64,000 nucleotides of DNA from Oxalobacteraceae bacterium (GTDB taxonomy: Bacteria; Pseudomonadota; Gammaproteobacteria; Burkholderiales; Burkholderiaceae_D): contig JAUYNR010000047.1 of the NCBI GenBank assembly GCA_030698225.1, positions 1 to 64,000 of the forward strand, given 5' to 3'. The notes beneath the pieces are model-generated. The model saw only the letters and a list, made by a program, of their open reading frames with translations, made no database searches and had not been told where the DNA came from. Shown here piece by piece: positions 6,482 to 15,669 of this stretch (the first letter of the stretch is position 1; each line of letters starts with the position of its first letter). The translations under genes were made by a program, and so were the position numbers.

Positions 6482-7849
6482 TTATTCGATCGCCGGCACC
6501 GCGTTTGCCACGCGGCCCAGCGTCTCGGCCATCTGGCGCAACTCGTCCGGGGTCGAGATGAACGGCGGGCCGACTGCAACGGTGTCGCCGCTGACGCGGT
6601 ACAGCATGCCCTGCTTGATTCCTTCTTCCAGCACGCGCATGCCGCGCAGGCCGGGTTTGCCGGGAATCGGCTCCAGATCGATCGCGGCGGCCAGGCCGAA
6701 GTTGCGGATGTCGGTGATGCCGCCCTGACCTTTCAGCGCGTGGAAGGATTCCTGCAGCACCGGCTCCAGCGCGCGCACACGTTCGAGCAGGCCTTCTTCC
6801 TTGATGATGTCGAGCACGGTGTTGCCGACCGCAGCCGCCAGCGGATGGCCGGAATAGGTGTAGCCGTGGAACAGTTCGATCGCATGCTCGGGGCCGTTCA
6901 TGAAGGTCTGGTAGATCTGTTCGCGCGCGACCACGCCGCCCATCGGCACGATGCCGTTGGTGATCTGCTTGGCAAAGGTCATCAGGTCCGGCGTCACGCC
7001 CAGGCGCTGGCAGCTGAAATTTTCGCCGAAACGGCCGAAGCCGCCGATCACTTCGTCGAAAATCAGCAAAATGCCGTGCTTGGTGCATATCTCGCGCAGC
7101 CGCTGCAGGTAGCCGACTGGCGGCACCAGCACGCCGGTCGAGCCGGCCACCGGCTCGACGATCACCGCGGCGATGTTCGACGCGTCGTGCAGCGCGACCA
7201 TCCGTTCCAGCTCGTCGGCCAGATGCGCGCCCCAGGCCGGCTGGCCCTGGCTGAACGCCATTTCCTTCAGATTGTGGGTGTGTGGCAGGTGATCGACGCC
7301 GGGCAGCATCACCGAAGAAAACATCTTGCGGTTGCCGACCATGCCGCCGACCGAGATGCCGCCGAAGCCGACGCCGTGATAGCCGCGCTCGCGGCCGATG
7401 AAACGGGTGCGGCCCGCTTCGCCGCGGGTGCGGTGGTAGGCCAGCGCGATCTTCATCGCGGTATCGACCGCTTCCGAGCCGGAGTTGGTGAAGAACACCC
7501 GGTTCAGGTCTTGCGGCGCCATCTCCGCAATCCGGTTGGCCAGCTGGTGCGCCCACGGGTTCGCGAGCTGGAACGGCGGGCTGAAATCCATCGTGTCGGC
7601 CTGCCGGCGCAAGGTCTCGCTGATCTTCGGATGGCCGTGGCCGAGCCCGGTGGTCCACAGCGCGGACAGGCAGTCGAACACGCGGCGGCCATCGGACAGC
7701 GTGAAATACGCGCCCTTGGCCGAGGTCACCATCTTCGGGTGCTGCTGGAAATAGCGGTTGGCCGTAAACGGCATCCAGTAATGATCCATCGCCACGTCGG
7801 CCGGTGCGGTCATTGGCGCGCTTGTTGATGGGAAATCGGATATGCGCAT
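6482..7849 (-). CDS. Omega-amino acid:pyruvate class III aminotransferase (beta-alanine type)
   Basis: A PLP-dependent class III aminotransferase of about 455 residues. Visible marks: MDHYWMPFTANRYFQQHP near the N-terminus, the cofactor phosphate loop NSGSEAVDTAMKIA, IFDEVIGGFGRFGE with the conserved Asp, and the Schiff-base lysine in TFAKQITNG. These match omega-amino acid:pyruvate transaminases, which take amino groups from beta-alanine or similar amines to pyruvate. The start chosen is ATG 7849 (MRISDFPST) because GGAG lies 10-11 nt upstream; an in-frame ATG at 7891 has no such site. With the next gene it forms a route from beta-alanine to acetyl-CoA. Confidence 0.85.
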   Translation of the reverse strand: MRISDFPSTSAPMTAPADVAMDHYWMPFTANRYFQQHPKMVTSAKGAYFTLSDGRRVFDCLSALWTTGLGHGHPKISETLRRQADTMDFSPPFQLANPWAHQLANRIAEMAPQDLNRVFFTNSGSEAVDTAMKIALAYHRTRGEAGRTRFIGRERGYHGVGFGGISVGGMVGNRKMFSSVMLPGVDHLPHTHNLKEMAFSQGQPAWGAHLADELERMVALHDASNIAAVIVEPVAGSTGVLVPPVGYLQRLREICTKHGILLIFDEVIGGFGRFGENFSCQRLGVTPDLMTFAKQITNGIVPMGGVVAREQIYQTFMNGPEHAIELFHGYTYSGHPLAAAVGNTVLDIIKEEGLLERVRALEPVLQESFHALKGQGGITDIRNFGLAAAIDLEPIPGKPGLRGMRVLEEGIKQGMLYRVSGDTVAVGPPFISTPDELRQMAETLGRVANAVPAIE

Positions 7850-7909
7850 CGGAGTGTCTCCATGAGGTTCTATCGATGCACTGTATGCCAACTCGCTGAA
7901 ATTATATAT

Positions 7910-7942
7910 ATACAGTTGGTGCGATTGCCTCTATAACTGTAT
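7910..7942. promoter_or_regulatory. Inverted repeat in the aminotransferase/MocR intergenic region
   Basis: ATACAGTT (7910-7917) and AACTGTAT (7935-7942) are exact reverse complements, centres 25 bp apart; a third CTGTAT occurs at 7881-7886. Paired or tandem sites between a MocR gene and its divergent target are the usual operator layout for MocR regulators. Confidence 0.5.
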
Positions 7943-7971
7943 CTATCTAGCGCTGGATACAATCCTTGCGG

Positions 7972-8025
7972 GTAGTGCAGGCCTCCGTGCCTGCATCGGG
8001 TTGCAGGCACGGAGGCCTGCACTAC
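7972..8025. repeat. GTAG-AGGCCTCCGTGCCTG hairpin repeat, copy 2
   Basis: Same 54-bp palindrome as at 6414-6467, GTAG/CTAC ended, with near-identical arms. It sits 21 bp before the mocR start, so it would be in the mocR leader and could affect its translation or transcription. Confidence 0.8.
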
Positions 8026-8046
8026 TTTTTGGAGCACGACCACCGC

Positions 8047-9468
8047 ATGTTCACACTCGACCGTTCTGCAGATACGCCGCTGTTCCATCAATTGACCGAC
8101 GCGTTGCGGCGCGACATCGACCAGCGCAAGCTGGCGATCGGCAGCCGGGTGCCGTCGGTGCGGCTGATGGCCAGGCAGTGCGGCGTCAGCCTGATCACGG
8201 TGGTCAATGCATACAACCGGCTGGTGGCCGAAGGCTATCTGCAGCCGCGCCGCGCCAGCGGCTATTACGTCAGCCTGCCGTCACGCAACCTGCCGCCGCT
8301 GGCATCCGGCAGCCCGATGGCGCAGATGCAGGTCGATTCCGAATGGCTGCTCAGCCATGTGTTCGCCGATTCCGGCGCGCAACTTCTGCCCGGCTGCGGC
8401 TGGCTGCCGGAAGACTGGCTGGAGGGCGAACAAATCCGCCACGCGCTGGCGACGCTGGCGCGCAAGACCGCCGGTTCTATGGTGCGCTACGGCAATCCTT
8501 ACGGCTATCTGCCGCTGCGCCAGGCGCTGCAACTGGCGCTGCACGGCCGCGCTATCGAGGTCGATGCCGAGCAAATCGTCCTGACCCAGGGCGCCAGCCA
8601 GGCGCTGAACCTGTGCGCGCGGCTGTTCCTGAAGCCGGGCGACACGGTGCTGGTCGACGATCCGCTGTATGCGAATCTGGTCGCGCTGCTGCGCATCCAG
8701 GGCTACCGGGTGATCGGCGTGCCGCGCACGTTGAACGGGCCGGATGCGCTGCAACTGGAGGCGCTGGCCGCGCTGCACCGGCCGCGGGTATTCTTCACCA
8801 ACACCAGCCTGCAGAACCCGACCGGCACCACCACCAGCATCGCCACCGCGCACCGGATCCTGCGGGCAGCGGAAAACTTCGATTTCCGCATCGTCGAGGA
8901 CGACATCTTCGCCGACCTGCAAACCGAGCGCGGCATCTCGCTGGCGGCGCTCGATCAGCTGAACCGGGTGACCTACATCGGCAGCCTGTCGAAGTCGATT
9001 TCGCCCAGCCTGCGGGTCGGCTTCATCGCCTGCCGGCGCGACCTGGCGCGCGAATTCGCGCAGCAGAAGATGCTGGAAAGCCTGACCAGCTGCGAAATCA
9101 GCGAAAAGCTGGCCGCGATCATCCTGACCGAAGGCCGCCACCGGCTCTCGATCGAGCGCCTGCGCGGCCGCTGCGAGCAGGCGCAGCGCACGGTGGCCGC
9201 GCAGCTGGAGCAGTGCGGGATGCAGCTGTTCCACCGCCCCAGCGGCGGCATGTTCCTGTGGGCCCGCTTCGCGGCCGACATCGACACCGCGCAGGTCGCC
9301 CATCTGGCCGCGGAAAGCGCGCTGGTGCTGGCGCCGGGCCGGCTGTTTTCCAGCGCCGACACGGCCAGCCCGTGGCTGCGCTTCAATGTCGCGCACACCG
9401 ACCATGCGCAGGTGTACCGCTTCCTGGAACAGGTCGCCGGACGGGCCGATTTGCTGATCGGGTCCTGA
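8047..9468 (+). CDS. MocR-family (GntR-aminotransferase fusion) transcriptional regulator
   Basis: A regulator of about 473 residues with an N-terminal GntR winged helix (residues ~5-75: LTDALRRDIDQRKLAIGSRV, PSVRLMARQCGVSLITVVNA) and a C-terminal fold type I aminotransferase-like domain (residues ~110-470) keeping the PLP lysine motif IGSLSKSISPSLRVG. Such proteins bind PLP, sometimes with an amino acid, and control a neighbouring gene. Its divergent position to the aminotransferase-dehydrogenase genes suggests it controls them. The start is ATG 8047 rather than the longer open frame, with GGAG about 12 nt upstream. Confidence 0.88.
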   Translation: MFTLDRSADTPLFHQLTDALRRDIDQRKLAIGSRVPSVRLMARQCGVSLITVVNAYNRLVAEGYLQPRRASGYYVSLPSRNLPPLASGSPMAQMQVDSEWLLSHVFADSGAQLLPGCGWLPEDWLEGEQIRHALATLARKTAGSMVRYGNPYGYLPLRQALQLALHGRAIEVDAEQIVLTQGASQALNLCARLFLKPGDTVLVDDPLYANLVALLRIQGYRVIGVPRTLNGPDALQLEALAALHRPRVFFTNTSLQNPTGTTTSIATAHRILRAAENFDFRIVEDDIFADLQTERGISLAALDQLNRVTYIGSLSKSISPSLRVGFIACRRDLAREFAQQKMLESLTSCEISEKLAAIILTEGRHRLSIERLRGRCEQAQRTVAAQLEQCGMQLFHRPSGGMFLWARFAADIDTAQVAHLAAESALVLAPGRLFSSADTASPWLRFNVAHTDHAQVYRFLEQVAGRADLLIGS

Positions 9469-9489
9469 TTTCCGGTGCCCGGGCGCGTT

Positions 9490-9577
9490 CATATACATAT
9501 GTATGTATTATCTAAATCTGCTTATAGATAATGCGTTAACCTGCATGTTTTTTCATATACCCGTCATTTTTGTTGGC
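9490..9577 (+). repeat. Dispersed intergenic repeat, copy I
   Basis: A diverged copy: ATATACATATGTATGTATTATCTAAA, then ATAATGCG, GCATGTTTTTT and ATATACCCGTC, in the order and spacing of the family. ATTATCT...AGATAAT adds an internal inverted repeat. It lies 20 bp past the mocR stop. Confidence 0.55.
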
Positions 9578-9931
9578 CGCTAGCGCGGCGCCGAACTTGC
9601 GCAGCCCAACGTAAATCGGTGCCACGGTGCGCGATCAAAAACTGCATTCCGGCGCGCCGATAGGCACGAACGCTTCGGCATCGCGCCGCAAAGACATGGT
9701 CATGATTGCAACATGTGTGATTCAGCATATGTGCGCTTAATGCACAAATGACGCTGCGCCATGCCCAAGAAATAGTGCTGCTTGTCAAGTTTCCCCTGTA
9801 GCAATAAGGCGTATCCCGTTCGAAACTTCATGCAGGCGTGAGATTTGCTGTGTAGTTGCCGCCTATGCAATGTGAATCGAATTTGCATACGTCGGACACG
9901 GGACAACAAATCAAATAATGGAGACAGTCAA
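9578..9931. other. Spacer with no recognised gene or RNA
   Basis: Between repeat copy I and the carboxymuconolactone decarboxylase fragment. Short open frames on both strands lack ribosome sites and family likeness. A GGAG site at 9921-9924 serves the next start. No clear FNR-type box was seen despite the respiratory genes downstream. Confidence 0.4.
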
Positions 9932-10228
9932 ATGAACTCAGCCAATCAAGCGCTGACAAGCAGCGAGCGGTTCGATAAGGGGTGGAGGAAAATACAGGAA
10001 ATAGACGGCGGCATCCTGCAGCAGCGCTACCGGGAATTGCTGGCCATCTGCCTCGATTTTGCCCGGCACCTGGTCCAGCTCCCGTTCGGCGACATCTACT
10101 CCCGCCCGGCCCTGGATAACCGCAAGCGCGAACTGGCCATCGTGTCGGCGATGGCCGCGCTGAATGCGTTCGCGACGTTCGGTTCGGTATTGCAGTCGAC
10201 CGGATCACCCTGTGCGGGGCAGGCATGA
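9932..10228 (+). pseudogene. C-terminally truncated carboxymuconolactone decarboxylase family gene
   Basis: The 98-residue product starts MNSANQALTSSERFDKGW after a GGAGAC site and reads through ICLDFARHLVQLPFGDIYSRP and LDNRKRELAIVSAMAALNA, the N-terminal two-thirds of a carboxymuconolactone decarboxylase-like fold (usual length about 125-130). It then diverges and stops where the family would continue into its catalytic histidine/cysteine region. The last codons overlap the nosR start. Probably a 3'-truncated gene fused onto the nosR upstream region; a role as a leader peptide is possible but unproven. Confidence 0.6.
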
Positions 10229-12390
10229 TGGCGGCCGCATCTTCAACGCGGTCCGCGCTGACTTACCTGCTGGCCATCGCTCTGAGTGTTGTCGCGCTGC
10301 TGGGTTCAGCGCCGGCCGATGCCGGCGTGATGACCAAGGAATCGATGTTGAAGGCGTTTCCGTCGCCGCTGATCGTCGGCGAGAAAGCGCAGGACGTTCC
10401 GGTCTGGCCGATCCTGAAGCAGGACGGCACTGCGACCCCGATCGTCGCCTATGTGTTCGAATCGATCGATCTGGCGCCGATTCCCGGCTTTTCCGGCACG
10501 CCGTTCAATTTGCTGGTGATGCTCGGCGCCAAAGGCGAATTCATGAACGTCAAAGTGCTGTCGCAACATGAGCCGGTGTTTCTGGACGGTCTGGGCGAAG
10601 GGCCGATGATCCATTTTGTCGAACAGTACAAGGGATTGTCGCTGACGCAAAACATCAAGATCGGCTCCAACCTGAACAGCAACGGCAAAACCGGCAGCGC
10701 CAATGCCTACATCGACGGCGTCGCGAAAGCCACCGCATCGGTACGGATCCTGAACCAGAGCCTGCTGTCGGCAGCGCTGAAGGTGGCGCGGGCCAAACTC
10801 GGCTATGCGGCAGGCCGCGACCCGGACCTGGTGGCGCGCATCAGGCCCGAGGTGTTTGCACCGATGGAGTGGGATGCATTGGCAAGCGCCGGCCTGATCA
10901 TCAAAAAGACGTTCCGGAACCGGGATATCGAACAGGCATTCAAGGGCACGGTGGGCGAGGGCCTGGATGATGCGGCGGCGCGGGCGCCGGATGACGGCTT
11001 CATCGATCTGTATTTCGCCCACCTGAACGTGCCGACGGTGGGGCGCAACTTGCTGACGCCGCACGACTGGGAAGTCCTGCAGCGGCGGCTGGAGCCGGGC
11101 GACCATGCATTGCTGCTGCTCGGCAGCGGCCGCCATTCGCTGTTCGGCGACGACTACGTGCGCGGATCGGTACCGGACCGCCTGACGCTGCACCAGCAAA
11201 GCTTGCCGCTGGAGATCCGCGACCTCGATTTCGACGCCGGCCTGAAGCTGCCGGCCCAACTGCAGGCGGCGGATTGGCGGGTATTTCGCGTTATCGCCCC
11301 GTCGGGACTGGACCCGGCCCAGGCGCTGGACTTCGAAATGCACGTCACGCGCAGCAAAGGCCAGTTTTATCCGGAACGGGTAAGCAAGCAGTTTGCCTTC
11401 GGCGCCCGGCTGCCCGGAAGATATTTCGAAGCGGCCAGTGCCGACAACAAGAGCTGGCACTCGATCTGGAGCGCGCGCATCGGGGAGCTGGCGGCACTGG
11501 CCGTCGGGCTGGCGGTCCTGGCCTGGGCCTTGCAAAACCAGGCCTGGCTGTCCCGCAGCCGGCGCCGGCTGGCGTATTTCCGCACCGCCTACCTGTTGTT
11601 TACGCTCGGTTTCATCGGCTGGTATGCGCAGGGGCAATTGTCGATCGTCAACATCATGGCGCTGCTGCAGGCCGCAATCGCCGGCCGCAATATCGGTTTC
11701 TTCCTGTACGACCCGATGACGGTAGTGCTGTGGGGCTTCGTTCTCGTCACCTTTTTCCTGTGGGGCCGCGGCACCTTCTGCGGCTGGCTGTGTCCTTTCG
11801 GCGCGCTTCAGGAATTGGTGAGCAAGCTGGCCTGGCGGCTCGGAATCCGGCAAATCCGGGTCCCCGACCGGATCGACGCCCGTCTCAAGCGGGTCAAGTA
11901 CGCAATACTGGGCGGGATTTTGGTCGTCGGCTGTTTTTCGGTGCGCTGGGCTGATCGTCTGGTCGAGGTCGAGCCGTTCAAGACCAGCATCACGCTGGTT
12001 TTCGAGCGCGCCTGGCCGTTCGTGTTGTGGGCCGGCGGCCTGATCTTGCTCAGTTGCTTCGTCTACAAGGGCTACTGCCGTTACCTGTGCCCGCTGGGCG
12101 CCGGCATGGGCGTGGTGGGCCGTTTGCGCCGCTTCAAATGGCTGGCGCGGCGCTCCGAGTGCGGCCAGCCGTGCCAGCGCTGCCGCAACGAATGCGCGTA
12201 CCAGGCGATCGGCAAACAGGGCGATATCGACTATGACGAATGCTTCCAGTGTCTGGACTGCGTCGCCGTCTATCAAAGCGAAGCGCTGTGCGTGCCCCTG
12301 ATCGTCAAGAATCGCAAATCGCATCGCCCGTTTCCGATCCCCGTCGTATTGAAACGCGAAGTCCCTGAACTGATAGAAGGAGAAGCCTGA
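10225..12390 (+). CDS. nosR: NosR/NirI family membrane iron-sulfur flavoprotein
   Basis: A 721-residue protein in the NosR family, which supports nitrous oxide reductase expression and activity, probably by electron supply from quinol. Order of parts: signal segment (1-35), periplasmic FMN-binding domain (about 80-180, with NLNSNGKTGSANAYIDG), a long periplasmic region, several membrane helices (about 415-620), two CxxxCP motifs (FCGWLCP, YCRYLCP) and two C-terminal Cys clusters (CGQPCQRCRNEC and CFQCLDC). The second cluster has the incomplete form usual in NosR. ATG 10225 overlaps the preceding stop. nosX follows with a 1-bp overlap, but nosZ is not nearby, so the partner enzyme is elsewhere or absent. 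Confidence 0.85.
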   Translation: MMAAASSTRSALTYLLAIALSVVALLGSAPADAGVMTKESMLKAFPSPLIVGEKAQDVPVWPILKQDGTATPIVAYVFESIDLAPIPGFSGTPFNLLVMLGAKGEFMNVKVLSQHEPVFLDGLGEGPMIHFVEQYKGLSLTQNIKIGSNLNSNGKTGSANAYIDGVAKATASVRILNQSLLSAALKVARAKLGYAAGRDPDLVARIRPEVFAPMEWDALASAGLIIKKTFRNRDIEQAFKGTVGEGLDDAAARAPDDGFIDLYFAHLNVPTVGRNLLTPHDWEVLQRRLEPGDHALLLLGSGRHSLFGDDYVRGSVPDRLTLHQQSLPLEIRDLDFDAGLKLPAQLQAADWRVFRVIAPSGLDPAQALDFEMHVTRSKGQFYPERVSKQFAFGARLPGRYFEAASADNKSWHSIWSARIGELAALAVGLAVLAWALQNQAWLSRSRRRLAYFRTAYLLFTLGFIGWYAQGQLSIVNIMALLQAAIAGRNIGFFLYDPMTVVLWGFVLVTFFLWGRGTFCGWLCPFGALQELVSKLAWRLGIRQIRVPDRIDARLKRVKYAILGGILVVGCFSVRWADRLVEVEPFKTSITLVFERAWPFVLWAGGLILLSCFVYKGYCRYLCPLGAGMGVVGRLRRFKWLARRSECGQPCQRCRNECAYQAIGKQGDIDYDECFQCLDCVAVYQSEALCVPLIVKNRKSHRPFPIPVVLKREVPELIEGEA

Positions 12391-13403
12391 TGAAACGCCG
12401 TGTTTTCTTGCAAACGACTTTAGGCCTCGGAACCGGGGCCGCGCTCGGGATCCTCGGATGGCAGTCCGCAGCCGGCGCGTCCGCCGCTGGCGCCGCTCTG
12501 CAATGGCGCGACCGCACGCTGACCGGGATGGGCACGTTGCTGTCGCTGCGCGTGGCCCATGCCGATGCGGAACAGGCCGAACGGGCGCTGGACGCAGCGA
12601 TCGGCACCATCCGCCACGTCGAGGCCCAGATGAGCCTGTTCAATCCCGACAGCGCGATCAGCCGGCTGAACCGGGACCGCGTGTTGGCTGCGCCGGACCC
12701 GGATCTGGTCAAGGTTTTCCAGCGTGCGCAATCCGTCTCCGCGCGCAGCCGGGGAGCGTTCGACGTGACCGTGCAACCGCTATGGGCAATATTTGAAGCG
12801 GCCCGGCGTCAGGGGGCCTTGCCGTCGCCGGCCGCGGTAGCGCAGGCGCGTGCCGCGGTCGGCTGGCAGCGGCTGGACATTTCGGCCCGCGAGATCCGGC
12901 TGCGCCAGCCCGGCATGGCCGTCACGCTCAACGGCATCGCCCAGGGTTTCGCCGCCGACCTGGTGCGTGCCCAGCTGCAGCAGTACGGCATAGTCCACGC
13001 GCTGATCAATACCGGAGAATGGGCGGCTCTCGGCCGCCCCGGCCCGACACGCCGGTGGGCGCTGGGGATTGCCGATCCGCGCCAGGAGCAGGCACTGATC
13101 GCGCGCCTGGCGATGGATGGCCGCAGCATCGCAACCTCCGCCGACAATCAGAGCATTTTCAGCCAGGACCGGCGCCACCACCATATCTTCGACCCCCGCA
13201 GCGGCTATTCGCCGCCCGGACTTGCCAGCGTCACCGTCGCGGCCGCCGATTGCGCGCTGGCCGACGCGCTCACCAAGGTGATGTTCGTCGCCGGCTTCCA
13301 CGGTGCGCTGCAGTTGGCCCGGGAGTGGCAGGTCGATGTGCTGGTGGTGGACAAAAAGGGGAACTGGCAGGCGACGCCAGGCTTGCAATTGCAGACAAGC
13401 TGA
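12390..13403 (+). CDS. nosX: FAD:protein FMN transferase, ApbE/NosX type
   Basis: A 337-residue ApbE-family protein that attaches FMN to a Thr or Ser of a periplasmic flavoprotein, here most likely NosR encoded just upstream. The N-terminus MKRRVFLQTTLGLGTG is a signal sequence with an RR pair, possibly Tat-type. Family marks: GMGTLLSLRV, NPDSAISRLN, VTLNGIAQGFAADL, NTGEW (the usual NxGGD/E motif, altered), and SATS-like IATSADN followed by HHIFDPRSGY (flavin and Mg binding). Start and nosR stop overlap by one base. Convergent with the diguanylate cyclase downstream. Confidence 0.88.
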   Translation: MKRRVFLQTTLGLGTGAALGILGWQSAAGASAAGAALQWRDRTLTGMGTLLSLRVAHADAEQAERALDAAIGTIRHVEAQMSLFNPDSAISRLNRDRVLAAPDPDLVKVFQRAQSVSARSRGAFDVTVQPLWAIFEAARRQGALPSPAAVAQARAAVGWQRLDISAREIRLRQPGMAVTLNGIAQGFAADLVRAQLQQYGIVHALINTGEWAALGRPGPTRRWALGIADPRQEQALIARLAMDGRSIATSADNQSIFSQDRRHHHIFDPRSGYSPPGLASVTVAAADCALADALTKVMFVAGFHGALQLAREWQVDVLVVDKKGNWQATPGLQLQTS

Positions 13404-13469
13404 GTCTGTGCCGGCGCACCGGGCCGGCCGGCAACGCCCGGTTCGGCCCGGAACAGGACCTCGGCCAGG

Positions 13470-14948
13470 CTATGCGGACTGACCCGGATCGGCGCTTTCG
13501 ACCCGGTTGCGTCCGCCGCCCTTGGCCCGGTACAGCGCCGCGTCGGCGCGCGCGAAAAAGCCGGCGAGCGACTCCTGCGCCGCGTATTCGGCCACTCCTA
13601 TGCTGACGCTGACCGATAGCTGCTTGCCGTCGAAGCAATAGCGCTGTCCGGCAATCGCGTGACGCAGTTTTTCTGCAACCGCCAGCGCTTGTCCCAGCGG
13701 GCAATCCTTGAGCAGCAGCAAGAACTCCTCGCCGCCCCAGCGGCTGATCACATCGTCGTCGCGCACCGCCGCCCTGATCGTTGCGGCCACGCCGCGGATC
13801 ACTGTGTCGCCGGCCAGGTGGCCGTGGTCATCGTTGATCAGCTTGAACAGGTCGATATCGATCAAGACCATCGACAGCGCCTGCTGCTTGCGCGGCACTT
13901 CGCTCCTGGCTTGCTCGAACACGAATTCGAACGCCTGCCGGTTCAGCAGTCCGGTCATCGCATCGATGGCTGCCGCATTCTCCAGCCGGCGCCGGAAGCG
14001 GTTCACCGCAAACAGGGTAATCATCAGCACCAGCAGCGTCACCAGCGCGCTGATCGCGAGGTTCATCGCGAACACCCGCAGCAGCGGCTTGACTGCCTCC
14101 CGTTCGTTTTGCGACACCACCAGATACCAGCCCAGTTCCGGAATGAAGCGCGAATTGACCATCACCGTCGCATGGTCCTGCCGGTACGCCAGCTGGGTCG
14201 GTTTGGTGCTGTGGTTGATGATCCGGTCGGCGATCGACGCAATCCCGGGCAGCCGGTAAATCGAACCCTGCGGCGCATGCGCGGCACGGCCGGCGGCTAC
14301 GATCTTGCCGTCCGGGGTGACAAAATAGATGCTGCGGTTGAAGCGCCTCTGGACCTCGTCGATGGTGTGCGCCAGCGTATCGAGCGTCAGGCCGACGCCG
14401 GTTGCACCGATGAAGTTGCCCTGGTAATCGAGCACCCGGTAATTGATGAAGATGGTCACCGCATCCTGGTTCGCCAGGTCGTAATCGACATTGATTTCAT
14501 ACGGTTGCTGCATCTCGCGCACGCGGAAAAACCATTTGTCGCGCGCCTCGCTGGCGCTGACCGATTTCAGCATGCCGGCCGCGTAATAGTATTTGTGGCT
14601 GCGCTCGGAGACCATGAAACTGGTGACGGTGCCGTATTTTTGCTTGACTTCGGCCAGGTAGCGCACGACCCGGCCGGTGTCTTTTTCGCCGTCCAGGATC
14701 CAGTCGCGCAGAAAGCTGTTGTGCGCCATCAGCGAGGAAATGAAGGTCGGCTGCAGCACGCCTTTCTGGATTTCCGAATAGATGCTGTCGCCGGTCAGCG
14801 GCAAGCCCTGCTCGGCAATGTCGCGCCGTATCGTGTCGCGCGACACGATGTAGCTGGCGATGCTGGTGGTCAGGAAGCCGGTCACCAGCAGCGCGCTGAG
14901 CCAGGCCAGCAAACGGTATTTTTTCCAGAAATGCAGTAGTGGCGGCAT
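13470..14948 (-). CDS. Membrane diguanylate cyclase with periplasmic Cache-type sensor
   Basis: About 492 residues from ATG 14948 (MPPLLHFWKKYR). A first membrane helix (about 12-35), a long periplasmic double-Cache-like domain (about 40-300), a second helix (about 300-325), then a GGDEF domain with the intact catalytic motif WGGEEF and upstream DIDLFKLINDDHGHLAGD. It should make cyclic di-GMP from GTP in response to a small extracellular ligand. No RxxD inhibitory site is seen immediately before GGEEF (the residues are DDDVISRW), so product inhibition may be weak. An upstream ATG at 15038 would add 30 residues and is less likely. Confidence 0.88.
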   Translation of the reverse strand: MPPLLHFWKKYRLLAWLSALLVTGFLTTSIASYIVSRDTIRRDIAEQGLPLTGDSIYSEIQKGVLQPTFISSLMAHNSFLRDWILDGEKDTGRVVRYLAEVKQKYGTVTSFMVSERSHKYYYAAGMLKSVSASEARDKWFFRVREMQQPYEINVDYDLANQDAVTIFINYRVLDYQGNFIGATGVGLTLDTLAHTIDEVQRRFNRSIYFVTPDGKIVAAGRAAHAPQGSIYRLPGIASIADRIINHSTKPTQLAYRQDHATVMVNSRFIPELGWYLVVSQNEREAVKPLLRVFAMNLAISALVTLLVLMITLFAVNRFRRRLENAAAIDAMTGLLNRQAFEFVFEQARSEVPRKQQALSMVLIDIDLFKLINDDHGHLAGDTVIRGVAATIRAAVRDDDVISRWGGEEFLLLLKDCPLGQALAVAEKLRHAIAGQRYCFDGKQLSVSVSIGVAEYAAQESLAGFFARADAALYRAKGGGRNRVESADPGQSA

Positions 14949-15118
14949 GGACACGGCGTCTATTGGGTTTGGGCAAGCCTGCAGGTTAAAGCAGTTTGCC
15001 GAAAAAATGTGTCCTAATGCAATGATTTGTGCTTGCACTGCGGTGTCGCCGCTCGCGTGCCGGGCTTCGCTGCCTGTCTGCGCGTTGTCTTGCGTCCGGG
15101 ATTGCAGGCGAAAGGGAT

Positions 15119-15520
15119 TCAGATCGGCTGATTCAGCTTTTGCTCCAGGTCTTCCAGCTCGATTTCAATCGCGCGGGTGCTGATCGTGATTTCGTAGAAC
15201 GAAAAGATCAGCGACAGCAGCAGCAGGAACAGGCTCAGGCCGAAGGCGAACTGGGCGGCCATGTCCAGATGAATGAACACCAGAAACATCGCGACCGCGC
15301 ACAGGATGAAGCTCATCACGCCGAGCGCCTGCATGCGCCGGATCAGCGTGATGCGCTGGCGCAGATTGGCAATCTGGCGCACCACCACCTCCTTGTGATC
15401 GTCCTTGTAGCGCAGATGCAGCTGGCGTATCAGCTGGGCCAGCACCAGGAAGCGGTTGGTGTAGGCCAGCAGCAGCAGGGAAATAGCCGGGAACAGCAAG
15501 GCGGGTGTGGTCAGGTCCAT
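15119..15520 (-). CDS. DUF2721 family membrane protein
   Basis: A 133-residue protein with a first hydrophobic segment containing ISLLLLAYTNRFLVLAQLIR, a basic stretch, two further membrane segments (about 65-115) and an acidic tail. The layout matches small DUF2721 proteins of unknown function. It sits upstream of the diguanylate cyclase on the same strand with a spacer of about 170 bp; no functional link is shown. Confidence 0.75.
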   Translation of the reverse strand: MDLTTPALLFPAISLLLLAYTNRFLVLAQLIRQLHLRYKDDHKEVVVRQIANLRQRITLIRRMQALGVMSFILCAVAMFLVFIHLDMAAQFAFGLSLFLLLLSLIFSFYEITISTRAIEIELEDLEQKLNQPI

Positions 15521-15550
15521 CTGGGTTCGGTCCGGTTAATCCGCCTTGGA

Positions 15551-15642
15551 ATAAGGTAATTTCAGCGGGTATATTAAAAAACAGTGCTATTACCGCATTA
15601 TTTCATTGTCTGTTGAAAAATACCTGTAATAGTATATTTTCA
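15551..15642 (-). repeat. Dispersed intergenic repeat, copy H (minus orientation)
   Basis: On the minus strand it reads ATATACTA, GGTATTTTTCAA, CAATGAAATAATGCGG, TAGCACTGTTTTTT and ATATACCC, the family order. It lies 28 bp past the stop of the AmpG-J gene and before the DUF2721 gene. Confidence 0.7.
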
Positions 15643-15669
15643 TGGCAGGGCACCGCACGGGCCGCAAGA

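Noticed and set aside
9564-9909. Short minus-strand open frames before the decarboxylase fragment
   Set aside because: No ribosome sites, no recognisable domains, and overlapping frames of equal quality.
10306-12324. 672-codon open frame antisense to nosR
   Set aside because: Shadow of nosR, whose motifs are intact in the sense frame; no ribosome site and repetitive shadow composition.
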